A DNA stretch of 64,000 bases from Larimichthys crocea (Eukaryota; Chordata; Actinopteri; Sciaenidae): contig NC_040022.1 of the NCBI RefSeq assembly GCF_000972845.2, positions 5,610,979-5,674,978 of the forward strand, read 5' to 3'. The notes under the pieces are model-generated. The model did no database searches. It saw only the letters and a list, made by a program, of their open reading frames with translations, and had not been told where the DNA came from. Positions within the stretch are counted from its first letter, which is position 1, and every line of letters begins with the position of its first letter. The position numbers and the translations under genes are program-made. Positions 12,138 through 27,022 of the stretch are shown here, piece after piece.

Positions 12138-12615
12138 CTCTACTTGGTCCAGATGACGTCCCTCCTCCTCGTTATTCCCCCTCTTGGCCGTTCCCGTGAC
12201 AACTCTCCCGGCCGTTAATCGCCGTGGAGATGGACAGAGAGGGATCAAACGAAGGAGGGAGAGCAACTCAAATTGGCTCCATATTGGCCATGTGATCTTT
12301 ATACCGCCCCGGCTCTCTCTCTTTCTTTTATTTTCTAAATCTTTGTTACCTCTCCTTCTTACAATTCCCCCTTTCACTTTCATGTTTTCCTTTTTAATTC
12401 TCTCGTGTCTCTTTCCTCTCCTCTCTCTGGTTTCCTCCACTTTTCACTGTTCTCCTCTGCTGCCACTCTCTTTTCTGTGTCCCCACATCCCTATATTATT
12501 TGTCTTCCTGTCAGTCTTTTCTTTTTTATCTCTTTCACTCCTGTCAAATGTTGCCTTTGCTCCCCATTTCTGTCTACTGTTCTCTTCCTCCGACTTCCTC
12601 CTTTTACTTTCTATG

Positions 12616-12618
<3 letters not shown>

Positions 12619-12656
<38 letters not shown>

Positions 12657-12672
12657 GTCTGTCTCTCTCTCA
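12619..12672. repeat. (TC)n microsatellite
   Basis: CT run of 54 bp with few interruptions, at the end of a 350-bp CT-rich tract (12310-12672). Confidence 0.9.
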
Positions 12673-15600
12673 CCCGCCCCTTCCCTTTGTTGCTGCAGTA
12701 TGAGCTCACCAGTATTGAGCTGCACCAGACAGACTTACTGTAGGTTAGTCCCCATAGTCCTACCTGGCAATTCACTGCTAAGCTTTGTCTGAGTGCTCCA
12801 CATTAATTAGTGACAACGCTAACTTTAAATTTTTGTCAGTGGCTGATTTAGCCTGATATGTGACAAAATGATTGGCATCATCATATCCCTGTCTCAAACA
12901 TATGGCTCTCACTTGTAGGTAACTGCAAAAAAAACAAAAAAAAAACAAGAATCTACAGCAAGTGCAGCTGTCTTTGACTTGTCTTTGACACTTGATAGAC
13001 AACCCTGTTTTTCTCGTTTTAGTTCCCTGTCATGTAGATTAGAAGTTTTTTTGTGTAAATCAGCTGTCCATAACTTTAAGTTTCTTGGCTGGCTTTCCTC
13101 ACATCCTGTGTAAACAAAACAAATTACCTCTTGAGAGAAAGCAGAAGTACATCACAATTATTATTTTTTTTTACATATATTTCATTGATGCCTTAAACAA
13201 GCATGGCAGTTAAATAGTTAGCTCACCATCGATTCACCTTTTGAGCTTCTACAACTTTTATCTTCCCACTGCTGTGTGGCAAAAACATCAGCGTGCCCCA
13301 CGACACTGACTCCTGTCACATCTACAATCGGATTATGAGATAAACCTTAAAATATCTTGACAATTAATTTACCTGGAAACATGAATAAAAAGTTTGCACT
13401 ATTTATGTTTCAAATCAGAATTGATGCCCAGAGGTTCAGCTTTTTGACATCTCGTTTTCTGGCCTGACTTTGGAAGTTATTCTGACCCTGAGCCACAGCT
13501 TATCTGAGACACACTTATGAAAGCTGAATGATGTGGGACCTGATAGTTACTGTGTTATTTATGTAGTTGATGAATCGGTTCTGACCTTCTAACCACTGCT
13601 GTATGTCCCTTTTTTCATCCACTATGCTCACATTTTAATATTATCCTCATTATTATACTTATTTTTCGCTAGTACAGAGCTGATGGATGACACCATGTTT
13701 CCAAATGACTAATTAAATGGGTAGCTCACTCTGCTGTTAATAACTCATTATTAAGTACTTATATTAATTAGCATATCACTGACTTTGACACATACTTAAT
13801 AACGTGTTAAACATTTGTTAAATTTTAATCACTAGTTAATTAAGGATTCATTAGTGAACAATAATGTAAAGTGTTACCCAATGAGCACATAATCAAAGAA
13901 AGTGAACCATGTCCGAGGAGGATACCACTGGTTGGTTTTCAGTAGAAAGCTAAGCTCTAACCTCTGTAGAGACACATTCTCTCTCTGCTGTTAAACAACC
14001 AACTGGTAGTCGTGTTCAGACACAGACTGAGCTCCATCTGTGAGGTTCAGCCTCAGCCCGCGCCGAAACTAACCGCTGTCAACGACCAGGATGAAATAAG
14101 AGATAAAATACACTGTGTCATTGCCTTAAGCAGAACTACAGAGACAAGATATGGTGATTATTTTAAGCATGCAGAATTATCAGACAGCGGCGATTGAAGT
14201 ACAACAGAAGTAGGACTGATTTATGCAATTTGAAGTGGTTGGATCAGGCAATTAGCATGGGTGGTCTGTGTTTGAGATTTAAGCAAGATTGTGTAACTTT
14301 TCTACCACGAAGAAACCGATTTGAAGTCATGCTACACTTGCTTGTATTCGGGTGAATGGTGCCTCTGTCATTCCCATCGTGCTTCCCGTATGCCTCTTCT
14401 TGCACTATGTGTTTTTGTGCTTCGATCTCCTGTGAGAAAATACGTAATGGTTTACAGCACTAAGTCACACACCATCAACTATTTCACTGATTCTGGTAAA
14501 AGTGGATCATATTTCATGAAGACAGTGTTTCTTCACTTTCGCTCCAATGTCCTCCAGCTGCTCCGCATCAACTCTCTGTGATTTACAGATGTTTCCTGAT
14601 AGGCAGTAAAGTAAGCTGCTCTGAATTATAGCTGCTGTTAGCTAATGTTGCCTCAGTTTGTTAGCTGGGCTGCCCGGAGTGTGCGCTTGGAGCACAGATG
14701 GAGTGTTAGTGTTTGTAACAGGCATTCTGGACCAGGGACAAGGAAGTTTTCAGGCCTGAGGTGTGGAGGAGTTGTTGACTCACTATTTTTTTTCAACATA
14801 AGTAATAAAATCATAACAAATACATGTGTACAACAGTCTATATTTACAACAGTGGTAGTGGACTCTGAAACCCTGGGGGTGCTAAACTGCTAAAATAGCA
14901 ATTTCTAGGTGATTAACCTCTCCAGATGGGTCTGAGTAACAAAACAAAACACACCGTGTTCTGCCTGTGAAAAAATGCTACTGGTCAGCTCTCAAGTTTA
15001 ATGATAAAAACAAAAATACTAAAATCAACCAGGTGTCATGTTTGACCAATAGCTCCAGTGCTTTGGGGTTCACTAGATCTGTTTATTTACAGTAAACCGT
15101 GAATTTATCTCTGTTACAACCATGCAGCAAAGTCTGATTTAAGAAAACCAGTAATATAAAATCTGGGAGCAAATTGGATTATAAAAACACCATTAGCATT
15201 GCAAACACTCCGTCTAATTGTTTCCTTTTTACTTTGAGGGACTTTGAGGGAGCAGCTATTTTGCATTTTCTGTAAATGGAAACATCGTCTGTACTGTCCT
15301 TGCCTCAAGAGGATTTATAAACTGTGTCCTCCTGCAGCAAGAAATTTAGGATTTTCAGGGCCATAAAAGCTTGTGAGAATCTCTTAAAACATACCCGCTC
15401 CTTTTAAAAACATGTATTTTGAGATGAAAATAAGCCTCAGAAGTCCTCTCTGCTAGCATGATAGATTGGTCTATGTTGAGTGACAGCAGGCGACCATGTT
15501 ATCAAAACAGGAAGGCAGACCTTAATTAAAGCATAATGTATCAAATAAGCTACAGTCAAGTCAGTCTATCAGTATTAAATTCTAGCTAAACACAGCTTAC

Positions 15601-15839
15601 AGGTCGTCATGAGTCTGTCAGCAGGACGGAGCTGCGGTTGACTTTTACCACATGATGTTTCTACTGCTGTCACTGCTGTCAATCATCAGGCTCCCTCTCC
15701 TCTGGCCCTCTGGCAGGCTGTTAACAGATATCAGAAACCACGCCATGCATCAACATTGCACACAATAACAAACCTCCCACTCTCTCCTCCTCTCTCTCTC
15801 TCTCTGTCTCTCTGTCTTTTGTTTCTCCCTCTGTCTCAG

Positions 15840-15895
15840 CTCGCTCGCCGGTGTTCAGTGCCATGTTTGAGCACGAGATGGAAGAGAGCAAGAAG
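15840..15895 (+). CDS. spop: spop exon: BTB domain
   Basis: This 56-nt exon lies between CTGTCTCAG and GTGAGT. With the last base of the previous exon it encodes 19 residues beginning ARSPVFSAMF and ending EESKK, identical to human SPOP residues 220-238 as I recall them. This is a core BTB segment that contributes to the CUL3-binding surface. It enters with two bases to complete the Ala codon and leaves in phase 0, exactly as the neighbouring exons require. Confidence 0.97.
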
Positions 15896-18687
15896 GTGAG
15901 TCGAGCACTTGACTCAGTTGTTCCTGTGCCCTCAGTGGCGAGTCAAATGTCTACATTCTAATCTTTCTCTCTGTTGCGTCAGGAAGTGCTCACCTCTCAA
16001 AACATCCTTGCATGTCTTCACGTGTACCTTCATGTGTTGACTGCTGGCTCTATTATCTCGTGTCTTTTAAAGCCACTGTGTGTTGAATTCTTATTTGACT
16101 ATAACGTGTTTGAAATTATCCTGAAGGCAAAAGCTGTTGTTAGTAGATAAAATGAATTTTTTTAAAAATTAAAAAAGAAAAATAACTTTTTTAATTATTG
16201 TGGCGAAAGGATTCAGCGTGCAGGGTATAGCAACCACAATATGTTACGAGCAGGACATTTTACGTGGTGGACGCCCTCCAGTGGACAAGCTTTATAACGA
16301 GCTATTTATAACACGTCTCACCAGAATTTATAGTGACAAATTCTGTAAAATCATTTCATTTAGTGGAATGGGCAAACTAAACCAGTCCAACTTTTGTGAA
16401 CTTAAGCACTCGAATTGACCGATAGCACGCTCTCTTGACCTTCAACAGAACGGAGAGGTGGCATATCCAAAATTGAAGAAAATATCATAGTTTGTGTTGC
16501 ACCAACAACTTTTATCTAACACTCTACTGCCACAGTATAAACCACTCAACAAAAAGCAGCTACCATAGTCAAAGGTCAAAATGTCTTTTGTATGAACTTT
16601 GAGATCTTTATTGTCCTGTCAGCAACTGGAGAGTTAGTGATCAAGTCGTGTTATTTATCCAATCATTGCCAACGCGTTTTTGACATGCTAAAAACTGCAC
16701 TTCTTCAAACAGCCACGGGCCTTTATCAAGATATGCTATGACTGCAAACTATGATTTATGATTACAATTGTTCAACAAATAATCCTCCCACTAAAGTCAG
16801 TGACCAAGCCCCTAGAATCAAATACTTTGTGCCAGTATGTCTTGTGACTGGGATTTCGTGACAAGACGACACTCATTTCTGTGATAATCTCTTCAGGATT
16901 TCTCAGTCGGGTTCTATTCTTACACATATTGACTTGCAATTATCTGAAAAAGCATTAGAAAAAAATCTACTCGTTTAAGAACTTAAAATAAGCAAAAAAA
17001 TAACTGGTCTCCATGCAGTGGTTGATTTTCACTTAATGTCTAAGTTTAATAGAAAACTGGACAGAACAATACGCTAATTAACGGTAACAATGTTATTTAT
17101 TTTATTTTATTTCAATATGCTGATTTTAGGTTGTTTTATTTTTAATGTTAATGTCAAGAACTGAAGCTGGATTTTTATTCATATCCATGTGTATATGTCT
17201 ATATACATTTGTGGCTCATTGCGCAGGTAAGTCTATCAACACGGCATGCAGCGTGTGCATCTTTGTATTTTTTATGTGTCCTCTGTGATATTTGTATTTG
17301 TGTGTGTGTGTTCATTTCAGTTTCCATCTGTAGGTGTGTGTACACATGTGTGTGATGCACAGAGGCCTCGTGCTACAGTTGGTTGTGTTCATCTGATAGG
17401 AGGTGGTGAGATTGAACCTCTGTGATTTAGCCGTCATGTCAGCGGAATATTGATGCCTGCGCGCCTCGAATGGGGAAATTATAAAGCACAGCGCCAGGAA
17501 ATGCATCTTAATTGCTGTTTAAGTGGGCGTCTTCATCAGAAAGAGGGAGAGACGGTGGGCCACGTCCCCATACGATTCAGAGGAAACAGATAGATGGGTT
17601 AACACTCATCTGCAGCACTCTATAGAGGAGAGACAAATGAGCCCATAAAGAAACACTCTAATAGAGGGCTGCTCTGTGAATAGAGGGGAGCTTCACACAC
17701 TGTAACTACAGGAACGTTGTCTATTTATGAGACACTGTTGAAAGCTTGCGTTCACAATACTCAAGGAAGCCCTGTTAGTTTTATCTCTTCTGACTCCCAG
17801 TGTGGTGCTATGCTGCCCTTTTTATTTAATTAACACTCGACACACTTTGCTGTCACAAATCAGCAGAATAGAATTTGTGAAGTTTTCTGTATGTCAAACA
17901 CCCCCTTATGCTGTGTACAAACATTTATACAGAGAATAGACTGTGCACAATGTAGTGAGTGGATGATTCAGGACATGTGTGCTCTCATGCCTTCATGTGT
18001 GTTATCTGTATTCCTGTAAAAAAAGAGCTATAGCACACTGCGTACTGTAAGCTCCACCCGGCTGCTTTCAGACTCCCCCTCCATTATTTCTCTCTGTGTT
18101 TATGTTGCTGTTGAGTGGTCAGAGTTGACACAAACGCACTAAGCTGTTGGTACACCCAGCCTGACCCTGCTGAAACGCCGCTGGTCACCGTGGTGACGAT
18201 AAAGCACTGTTATAATTGGTTTACTGCTTTGTTCTGCCTCTCAGTGCAGAGGGAAAAGGTTCAGGTTACCGTCACTGTGCCGGCGAGCGATAAAGCCTAC
18301 TTTGCTGGCTGCAGGCACTGTCGAGGTATGAATGCTCAGGATTAATTTCCAGGAATCAGCTGAAAAAAAAATTAAATAAATGTACTGTAGAATGTAGTTT
18401 TGCTGAAACGTGTTCAGACTGTTCAGAAGGTTTTTGGGGTTTTTTTTGTCTTATTTGGAACTTGTTTTGTATCACTGCATGGCTGACTGTCCCTGTGCGT
18501 GTGCTAAACAAGGTGAGTGAGTTTAATTCAGGTAGGTTTTGGAATATTCACATAAAATAAAAAAACACTCCGCTCTGCCGTGTGTGGTTTAGAAGCATTG
18601 TCAAAGCATCTGTCTTTTTCTTCTCTTGCCTTTTATTCTGTTAAACCCTGTGTGTATTCTCCTCTCCTGTCCTCTTCTCTCGCTCAG
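15896..18687 (+). other. spop: spop intron (2.8 kb)
   Basis: The intron runs from donor GTGAGT to acceptor CTCGCTCAG. The stretch 16080-16470 resembles a dispersed fish repeat. The stretch at about 17380-17600 is non-repetitive, with an AT/GC mix and motifs such as AATGGGGAAATTATAAAG, and could be a regulatory element. The rest is unremarkable AT-rich intron sequence. Confidence 0.9.
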
Positions 18688-18810
18688 AACCGTGTGGAGA
18701 TAAATGACGTGGAGCCAGATGTCTTCAAAGAGATGATGTGCTTCATCTACACAGGCAAGGCCCCCAACCTGGACAAGATGGCTGATGACCTGCTGGCTGC
18801 AGCTGACAAG
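18688..18810 (+). CDS. spop: spop exon: C-terminal part of BTB domain
   Basis: This 123-nt exon encodes exactly 41 codons in phase 0 at both ends, from [17 protein letters not shown] to LLAAADK, matching human residues 239-279. The only change I see from human is E249D. It covers the BTB helices used for CUL3 docking, including the phrase [28 protein letters not shown] and ADDLL, rather than RFIYTGRAP and ADNLL, fit SPOP and not its paralogue SPOPL. The acceptor is CTCGCTCAG and the donor is GTACAG, a weaker donor than those of the other introns. Confidence 0.97.
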
Positions 18811-20611
<1,801 letters not shown>

Positions 20612-22121
20612 GTGAGTTACGCTCCTACACTGAGATCATTCATCTCCAGAACTATTTCCACACTTATGCAAACACTTTCCTCTGTTTTACACACGCACAC
20701 ACACACACACATTTAGATTTTCGTCAAAGGAAGTCATTACTTTTCAGTGGGAGCAATTTTTGCCTCCTGAGGAAATTTAATTTAATCCCTAGATCAGACC
20801 ATTTTGCTGCTGTATCATATTGGGCCATTTAGCAATAAAGCTCAGCTGCTGATGTTAATCATGTTGCAGGCAGCCGGTTTAGGTAAGATGGGGCCTATTA
20901 GCATCAATGCCTGCTATTTATGTCCATGGAGGGGTGATTGATCCGGTATTTGAACGCCTAGTTGAAACAAAAAGCTTTCTCTCAGTCACAGCCTAAATCC
21001 ATCACCTCCCCTCTGTTTTCTGTATTCTCTGTCTCTGAGCCGGACACATTTTCCATCCCTTTGTTCATTCCTCTGTCCTTTCTTTACAGCTTTACACTTT
21101 CTCCTGTCCTTGTTCCTGCATGGTCTCCCTCCCTCTTTTATTCGTTCCCATCTCTTCTCCCCCTCTTGTACGCTGCATAAGAGCTAAAGTGTGCCTAAAG
21201 GTGTTCAGTAATGCAGATTTCTAGCCCTAATCCCAGTCATTAATTGTGGTTATGGGCGTTATGACAGTTTAATTTGCGACAGTGTTGTTGTGGTGGCGAG
21301 AAAATTGGCCACAGGGGACTCCCGGCTAGCAAAGCGTTATCAACCCTCCTCCTGCGGACACAATGGACAGCAACAAGAGCAACAAAACAAAAATCAATTT
21401 AAAGGACGAATATAGAAAACAGACGACACGGAGGAACCAATAATCCTCCCCCAGTAGCACCTCAACCTCTTTCCAGACCAGTCTTTACAAGAAGCTTACA
21501 GTCATTTAGCCGAGACAATAGGAGTCCTCTTTATCCTACCTCTGTCTCATTTATTTATCCTCTCCAGGGGTGTAGCGGAGGTAAAGCCACCCAAACACTC
21601 TTTATCCACTTTGTTTAAAGAAAAGAGTTTCTCCACCTTTTTCAGCTTGAACATGCATCTTTAGGCGTGAGAATAAATTACAATAAGTAGTGTAAAGGCG
21701 GTGTGAGTAATATGAAGGAAGGAACCCTTTTCTGACAGTATTTTTTGGCTGATAATGGTGGTGGGTTGCCTCATGATTACCACTGACTGGAGGTCATAGT
21801 TTGGCCTGTTTTTAATTTACCTTCACATCACTGGTCCTCTGTCTCCCTCTGTCTCCTCCTGTCTCTCTCTGCAGACTTTCATTACTGTTCCTAACCTTTT
21901 TTTTTTTGATCGCTGCTGCTGTCTCACTCTCTCCTCCCTCCGTCCATCCCTCCTCACTCCATCTCTCCTGCTGTGGCTGCTTTCCTCATGCCCTTTCGCT
22001 GGCCTGTTTCCTCAGCCTCAGCACACTGGCCATTACTGTAAGCAGGGGTTCACTTCCTCCACAGAGGATAGGGTCAGAGGTTGGCTGGAGGTCTAGAGCT
22101 GCTGTGTGGACAGCAAATGAC

Positions 22122-22125
<4 letters not shown>

Positions 22126-22154
<29 letters not shown>
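22126..22154. repeat. (CA)n microsatellite
   Basis: CA run in the last spop intron. Confidence 0.9.
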
Positions 22155-22639
22155 CAAAGTGTCATGAGTAGACATGCCAAAACACAAGTGAACACACACA
22201 CGCACACATGCTGTTTATTTACACACAATAAAACATGAAAAATGTCATTAAAGGCCACACAGCGGTGTGCGTGATAGTGCAGCCCAGCACCCCGAGGGGT
22301 GTCAGGAGGTTGAAGACAGCCACAGGGTCTGCTGGTAGAAACTCACATCTGTGGGAGATGATGACCACGAGTAAAACTCATCAGCAATTAATTACAAGTT
22401 TTATCCAAAATTGTTTTTGCCTTTCCTGCCTACATTAGTTAATTAATGCTGAAGCTCTAAATTCACACGACCACAGGGAATCCAAAGAGTTTAAAATGTC
22501 TTGAAAATACTGTTAATTTTACAAGTGTGAGGATTTTCCTTATCTCCATTTTAAATGGAAAACAAAATCAAAAATAGAAAAAAATATATATAAATTAAGA
22601 ATGACCTGACACTAATACATACTGTTCAGATTCAGATTG

Positions 22640-22982
22640 TTTACTCAAAGTGTTTAAGATCTATTGGCTCTATTTACAGAATATGACAAAAATGAAAAAT
22701 AATACACGTAACTATGTTTTCATAAGTGTATAATCACATGACAAAAATCATCATGATCATTATATTTGCGGTTGCTCTTCCATGGAGTTCGCCATGTTGA
22801 ACCGTCATGTTCTACGGTAGCCCAGAATGGACAAACAAAACGCAGATGCTAGTTAAATTTTTGCTGGTTTTGTGGCCACCATAGTTTCACCCTCACACTT
22901 GGAATGTGAGAATGAGTGGACAAGACTGAAGTTTGTAACTACACTGTTAGATGGCACTAAATCCTACACACTGGTCCTTTAA
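22640..22982 (-). mobile_element. TTAA-flanked non-autonomous element, copy 2 (inverted)
   Basis: Read on the minus strand from 22982 it begins TTAAAGGACCAGTGTGTAGG, and its body includes the same TCTGGGCTACCGTAGAAC block as the copy at 9729-10038. The far end is degenerate, so the left boundary is approximate. It sits in the last spop intron in the orientation opposite to copy 1. Confidence 0.65.
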
Positions 22983-23340
22983 GTAATACCACATAGGAAA
23001 ACTATTCCAAAGGTATTAGTAGTAGTAGTTTCAAAAGTACTTTCTATACTTTCTGTTGCCCATAAATATGAAATATTTTTCTTTTCAGAAACGTTCCTCT
23101 TTTTTATACACATTAATTGTGCTTTAATAGGATATGTTTGGAAAAGATTGATCAGTAAAGTTTTGAGAAGATACACTTTATCAGGAATAAATCAAATTGT
23201 CACAATCATTTAATGAGGAAAAAGTAAAAATATTTTATTCCAACTTTATGGGCAACAGTGTATATATGTTTATCTTTCGAATTACTATTGTTGAAGAAAA
23301 ATGAGAAATTACCAGTATTTTGATGTTGTAAAGAAAAAAA

Positions 23341-23493
23341 AGTAATGCATTACTTTTTGTTTTGTATTGTTTAATGTATTGGAGTAGAAGTATAAAGTAG
23401 CATCTGATGTCAATCAGATGTAAATATTCAAATGAAATAAAAGCACCCTAAAACTGTGCTTAAGTTAAGAACTTGAGTTTCTTTCTACCACTG
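23341..23493 (+). repeat. right half of a fish repeat related to the 53641-54083 type
   Basis: CTAAAACTGTGCTTAAGTTA, then AGAACTTGAGT, then TTTCTACCACTGG follow the pattern (GTACTTAAGTACAGTACTTGAGT, then TTTCCACCACTG) of fish repeats ending in CCACTG. It is diverged and lies in the last spop intron. Confidence 0.5.
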
Positions 23494-24182
23494 GCCATAT
23501 CTTGGCCACTCTAGTCAACTGAAATATGGCAGTTTAAAATGTTTTTTTTTTTTATATATATAAATGTGAGTATATCTTACTATTTGCTCTAAAGCATGGT
23601 ACTCCCAAAGGGTCCGGTATAGAACCGAGGCACTGCAAAGTAATTAACAATATAGAAAACAAAATCAGCTACATAAAATTGAGTTTATTCTTTCTATTCT
23701 ATTTTCAATTTTATCTTTTTTCTCAAATCGTATTGAAATGAGACAATGTGTGAAGTTTTAAGAAAGCTGTATGTAATGTGTGAAGAGGCGTTGCAAGTAG
23801 TTATTGACTCAAAAGGGTCAAGATTTTGGAACCATCACTCCCAAGAACATGATATGATATGATATGACCAAATTATGACTCAACATACTTTCTCGTCACA
23901 TGCCCACATATTTATGATCCTTGAACATTGCCTTTTATTTGCATGATGTTATTTCTCTCAGAATGACCTTTAGGGTTCAATATTTAAAAATATAAAGTAA
24001 ACAACAGCTCTGCCAGCTGGTATGACAAATCCTTAATGTCTCATAGCTGCACTTCACACAGATGGAGTCATATAGTCTCAAGATCTCCAGAAACTTGGTA
24101 ACTTGTGCACTTATTTTATTTGCTTGTTCATTTAGTTTTTTTCTACTTTGAATCTCTTCTCTTTGCCCTTTTTTTTTCTTAG

Positions 24183-24327
24183 TCATGCAGCTGATGTGAT
24201 GGAGACATCGGCCTGGAAGTCCATGGTGATCTCTCACCCACGCCTGGTAGCAGAGGCCTATCACTCCCTGGCCTCTGCTCAGTGCCCCTTCCTGGGCCCA
24301 CCAAGAAAACGTCTTAAACAGTCCTAG
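24183..24327 (+). CDS. spop: spop terminal coding exon: BACK domain and nuclear localisation signal
   Basis: After TA from the previous exon, 145 nt encode 48 residues and a TAG stop, beginning [12 protein letters not shown] and ending [12 protein letters not shown], matching human SPOP 327-374. The basic tail PRKRLK is the known nuclear localisation signal. Y353, a residue important for BACK-mediated oligomerisation, is kept. Changes from human are S330A, L332M, G337A, V343I, H347R and R354H. The ending [12 protein letters not shown] separates SPOP from SPOPL, which ends differently and has an extra linker in this region. The acceptor follows a long T-run. The reading frame joins without break to the four upstream exons. 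Confidence 0.97.
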
Positions 24328-24950
24328 TGGTTCGGAGAAACTCTGCTGTCCTAACCCTGCTGTGTCCTACCGCACCGGCAACCTCACTGCTCCTCCCTCC
24401 CAGTCCTCCTTTTTCTCCTACAGATGCCCAAGACTGAAACCCAGGCTGAAGGGAGCTACTCAGCTGGGCAGACCAGAGAATTACAGGACTGATGCCACAG
24501 AGGAGCTACTACACATCACTGTAGGTGGGGATGGGGTGAATTCTGTAAGATCTGAACCTGGATATTTATGGCTCGCAAGCTCAAAGCCTTGCGCATTCCA
24601 TATATCCTTTATCTATGATGTTGGAAAGCTATAAACAATACCTGCGAGTCCGCCACATAAAGAACTGACTTTCTGGCTCGAAAGGAAAAGTCAGAGCTGA
24701 CTCCCTGTAAATATAATTCAATGACATATTGTCTTGTACTGTGTTAAAGCCCTAATTGTGCTTGTAAAAAGGCAAGTGAAGAGGATCAACCAACCAGAGA
24801 GTGAAAGCCTATTGTTCCCATTGTTGATGATTTAAACACTGTTTGTACAGTAAAGTATTGTTTTTCTAGAACACAAACAACTCTCAGTTTGAATGAAAGA
24901 AGACAAATCTGAACACGTTTTAATGTTCACTATGTAGCATGTGCCTTAAA
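24328..24950 (+). other. spop: probable spop 3' UTR
   Basis: This follows directly on the TAG stop and is free of obvious repeats until the inverted-repeat element at 24951. No canonical AATAAA is present between the stop and 24950. The best variant signals I see are AGTAAA at about 24850, in a T-rich context (ACAGTAAAGTATTG then TTTTTCTAG), and CATAAA near 24656. The first canonical AATAAA is at 25493-25498, inside the inserted element. The true 3' end is therefore unresolved. Confidence 0.6.
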
Positions 24951-25625
24951 CTGGGCAAACACTGTACAGATTGGCAGATTTTAGCCCTTATCATCCGCGA
25001 CTGCCTCTAGAATTGGGCCGAAATTCTGTCGAATTGGTTGTAATTTAACGTGCAGTTTGAGGGGGGGGGGGTCACAATGCCATATTATTTACCCGAAGAA
25101 TCAGCGATTAGACTGTCAGATGATCAGTTGGAGTTCTGGCTGAAATTGTTGTCATCTGTTTTGCAGTTTAAGCAGATCCACAGTCAGATTTCCCACATGG
25201 CTGCTGTCAAGATGCCATGATGAACTGTAGTGAACCTGATTCAACATCACTGGAGTTAGTACTTTACATGTAGTCTTGACTGAGACTCTAGATGGACTAC
25301 TATACCACGATACAATACTGTGATATAAAACTGCACTTCACCACAGAATGGGCAAACCACGTTGTCTAAATCTTCCAGCAATCTGCGGCACGTTTTTATT
25401 TAACATTCACAGTAGAATTGGGGGAAAAAAACCCACTAATGCCAGCTTTCTGGCTTTTTCTTGTCATTGTGGAGGAGGCAGTCATTTGTTTGAATAAACC
25501 TTATTGGAATTGGTCGAATTGATCCGAACTGTGAGAACATAAAAGTTGCAGGTCCTAATCGTATAGAAAGGCAGATTCAATTGACTCTACTAGAAGATTT
25601 ATGAAAATGCACAGTGTTTGCCCGG
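24951..25625. mobile_element. short element with terminal inverted repeats
   Basis: The left end CTGGGCAAACACTGTACA and the right end (reverse complement CCGGGCAAACACTGTGCA) form inverted repeats of about 18 bp with 3 mismatches. The element is flanked on both sides by CTTAAA (24945-24950 and 25626-25631), a likely target-site duplication of 6 bp or slightly more if mutated. The 675-bp interior has no long open frame and carries a run of ten G near 25063. This is the structure of a non-autonomous DNA transposon; the superfamily is uncertain. Confidence 0.6.
25493..25498 (+). terminator. candidate polyadenylation signal AATAAA downstream of spop
   Basis: This is the first canonical AATAAA after the spop stop codon, about 1.17 kb downstream, and lies within the inverted-repeat element 24951-25625. 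If used, the mRNA would end in transposon-derived sequence. The motif is common in AT-rich DNA, so this is only a candidate. Confidence 0.3.
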
Positions 25626-26847
25626 CTTAAAATAATGATGATGATCATGAAAAAAAAACCTTTTTACTCACCTGTTACCACAATACACCCCCTGTGACTG
25701 AAACAATGTTTTGACTTCTGAACCAATGAAACAAAGATGTTTTGAATTTCGTCTGTGGTCTTTGTTCTCCTCTATTCGTTATTTCTCATAATTCAGTTTG
25801 GCCACATCTACCAGTTACTGATTCATTAATGCACAGCCTCTTTTAACATGCCACCAGACCAGTGTGTGTGAGTAACGCATCCCAGATTCAAGCTTAATCC
25901 TGTTGTGATCAAAGTTCAATCCCCAATGAAACGTGCCACTCACCTTAGCCTGATCACAAGAGCTCACATCCAGGTGTGTCGACTCTCATTCATGGACACA
26001 AGTCTGTTTGACTCGCTCCCTGTGGCCTTTCTTAGAAAACAGATAGATTGTAATCACTTCAGAGAGAGTTGGGCCTTTCACTTGGACGATATTTTAACAG
26101 GGATTTCTCTGTGTTGACCAAAGTCAAGGCCCAGCAGGCTTTGAGGAAGCTCATCACTGAGCCCTGCAAATCGCTCCTCATCAAACAGTCGGCCCTGGCC
26201 AGCGATCATTGGGGATATTCTAGCAATGTCCCAGTGTTCATCAAACGAAGGGAAGGCCATTATTTTTGACACAGACAGTATACTGTAGCTCCATGACAGA
26301 CCACACATTAGTACGACTCATCATTCAATTACACCATTTATATTCGCATGGAAGTGGCATCGCAATTTTGAGATACGCTGATAGAGGTGTGCTTAACAAT
26401 GTGAAGAGCATTTTTTTCTTTTATGTGTACGTATACACACAAACATTTTATGATTAAAGCATCAACAATAGTGCGATGATGAAAGGAAATGATAAGAGGG
26501 GAAAGAGAGAAAGGTTCTCAGCCAGACCTGAACCTCGGACTATAGAAAAGCTCTAGAAAAATCAGACAGACAGAGATCATATTGATATATTATGTTGTCT
26601 AGAGTTATCAAAATGTAAAATTTAGTTTTTCTGGTTTTTGTCACAATTTCAGTATCTGAGCATTCTTGATTTTTGTATCAATCATGATCTATGAATGCCT
26701 CACGTTAGTAGTGGGTAAACGTAAAACAACAGATATACAAAAAGTCATTTTCATAATCTGGCCTACTCAGTTCTCAGAGACTCAACCTCCCATATTTTCA
26801 CTTTGTGTACTGTATTTTATTCACACTCACTGTCACTGTCATTGTCT

Positions 26848-26864
26848 TGTTGTTGTTGTTGTTG

Positions 26865-26928
<64 letters not shown>
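26848..26928. repeat. compound (TTG)n / (GT)n microsatellite
   Basis: About six TTG units followed by 62 bp of uninterrupted GT, one of the longest arrays in the window. Confidence 0.95.
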
Positions 26929-26931
<3 letters not shown>

Positions 26932-27022
26932 AATGAACTGCCAGATGGACCAAAGACAATTATCCATCTTGATGGACAATAAAGTTGCACTCTTTAGTGC
27001 TCCCTAAAATATTGTCACATTA

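Larger units (their letters stand above)
9413..15839 (+). other. spop: spop intron (6.4 kb)
   Basis: The intron runs from donor GTGAGA to acceptor CTGTCTCAG after a strong CT-rich tract (15781-15837). It contains a TTAA-flanked element (9729-10038), an antisense L1-like ORF2 remnant (about 10320-11320), (TC)n arrays near 11850, 12090 and 12619, and repeat-like sequence around 13900-14800. The part at 12165-12310 looks non-repetitive (GTTAATCGCC, TTTATACCGCCCC) and might be regulatory. No further exon was seen. Confidence 0.9.
20612..24182 (+). other. spop: last spop intron (3.6 kb)
   Basis: The intron runs from donor GTGAGT to acceptor TTTTTTTTCTTAG. It contains a (CA)n array at 22126-22154, an inverted copy of the TTAA-flanked element (about 22640-22982), and the right half of another fish repeat (about 23341-23493). 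The stretch 21180-21480 is non-repetitive and ATTAATTG-containing and may be regulatory. No further exon was recognised. Confidence 0.9.

Noticed and set aside
12184..12792. 202-residue open frame, the longest in the window
   Set aside because: It is a translation of CT-rich and (TC)n sequence inside a spop intron.
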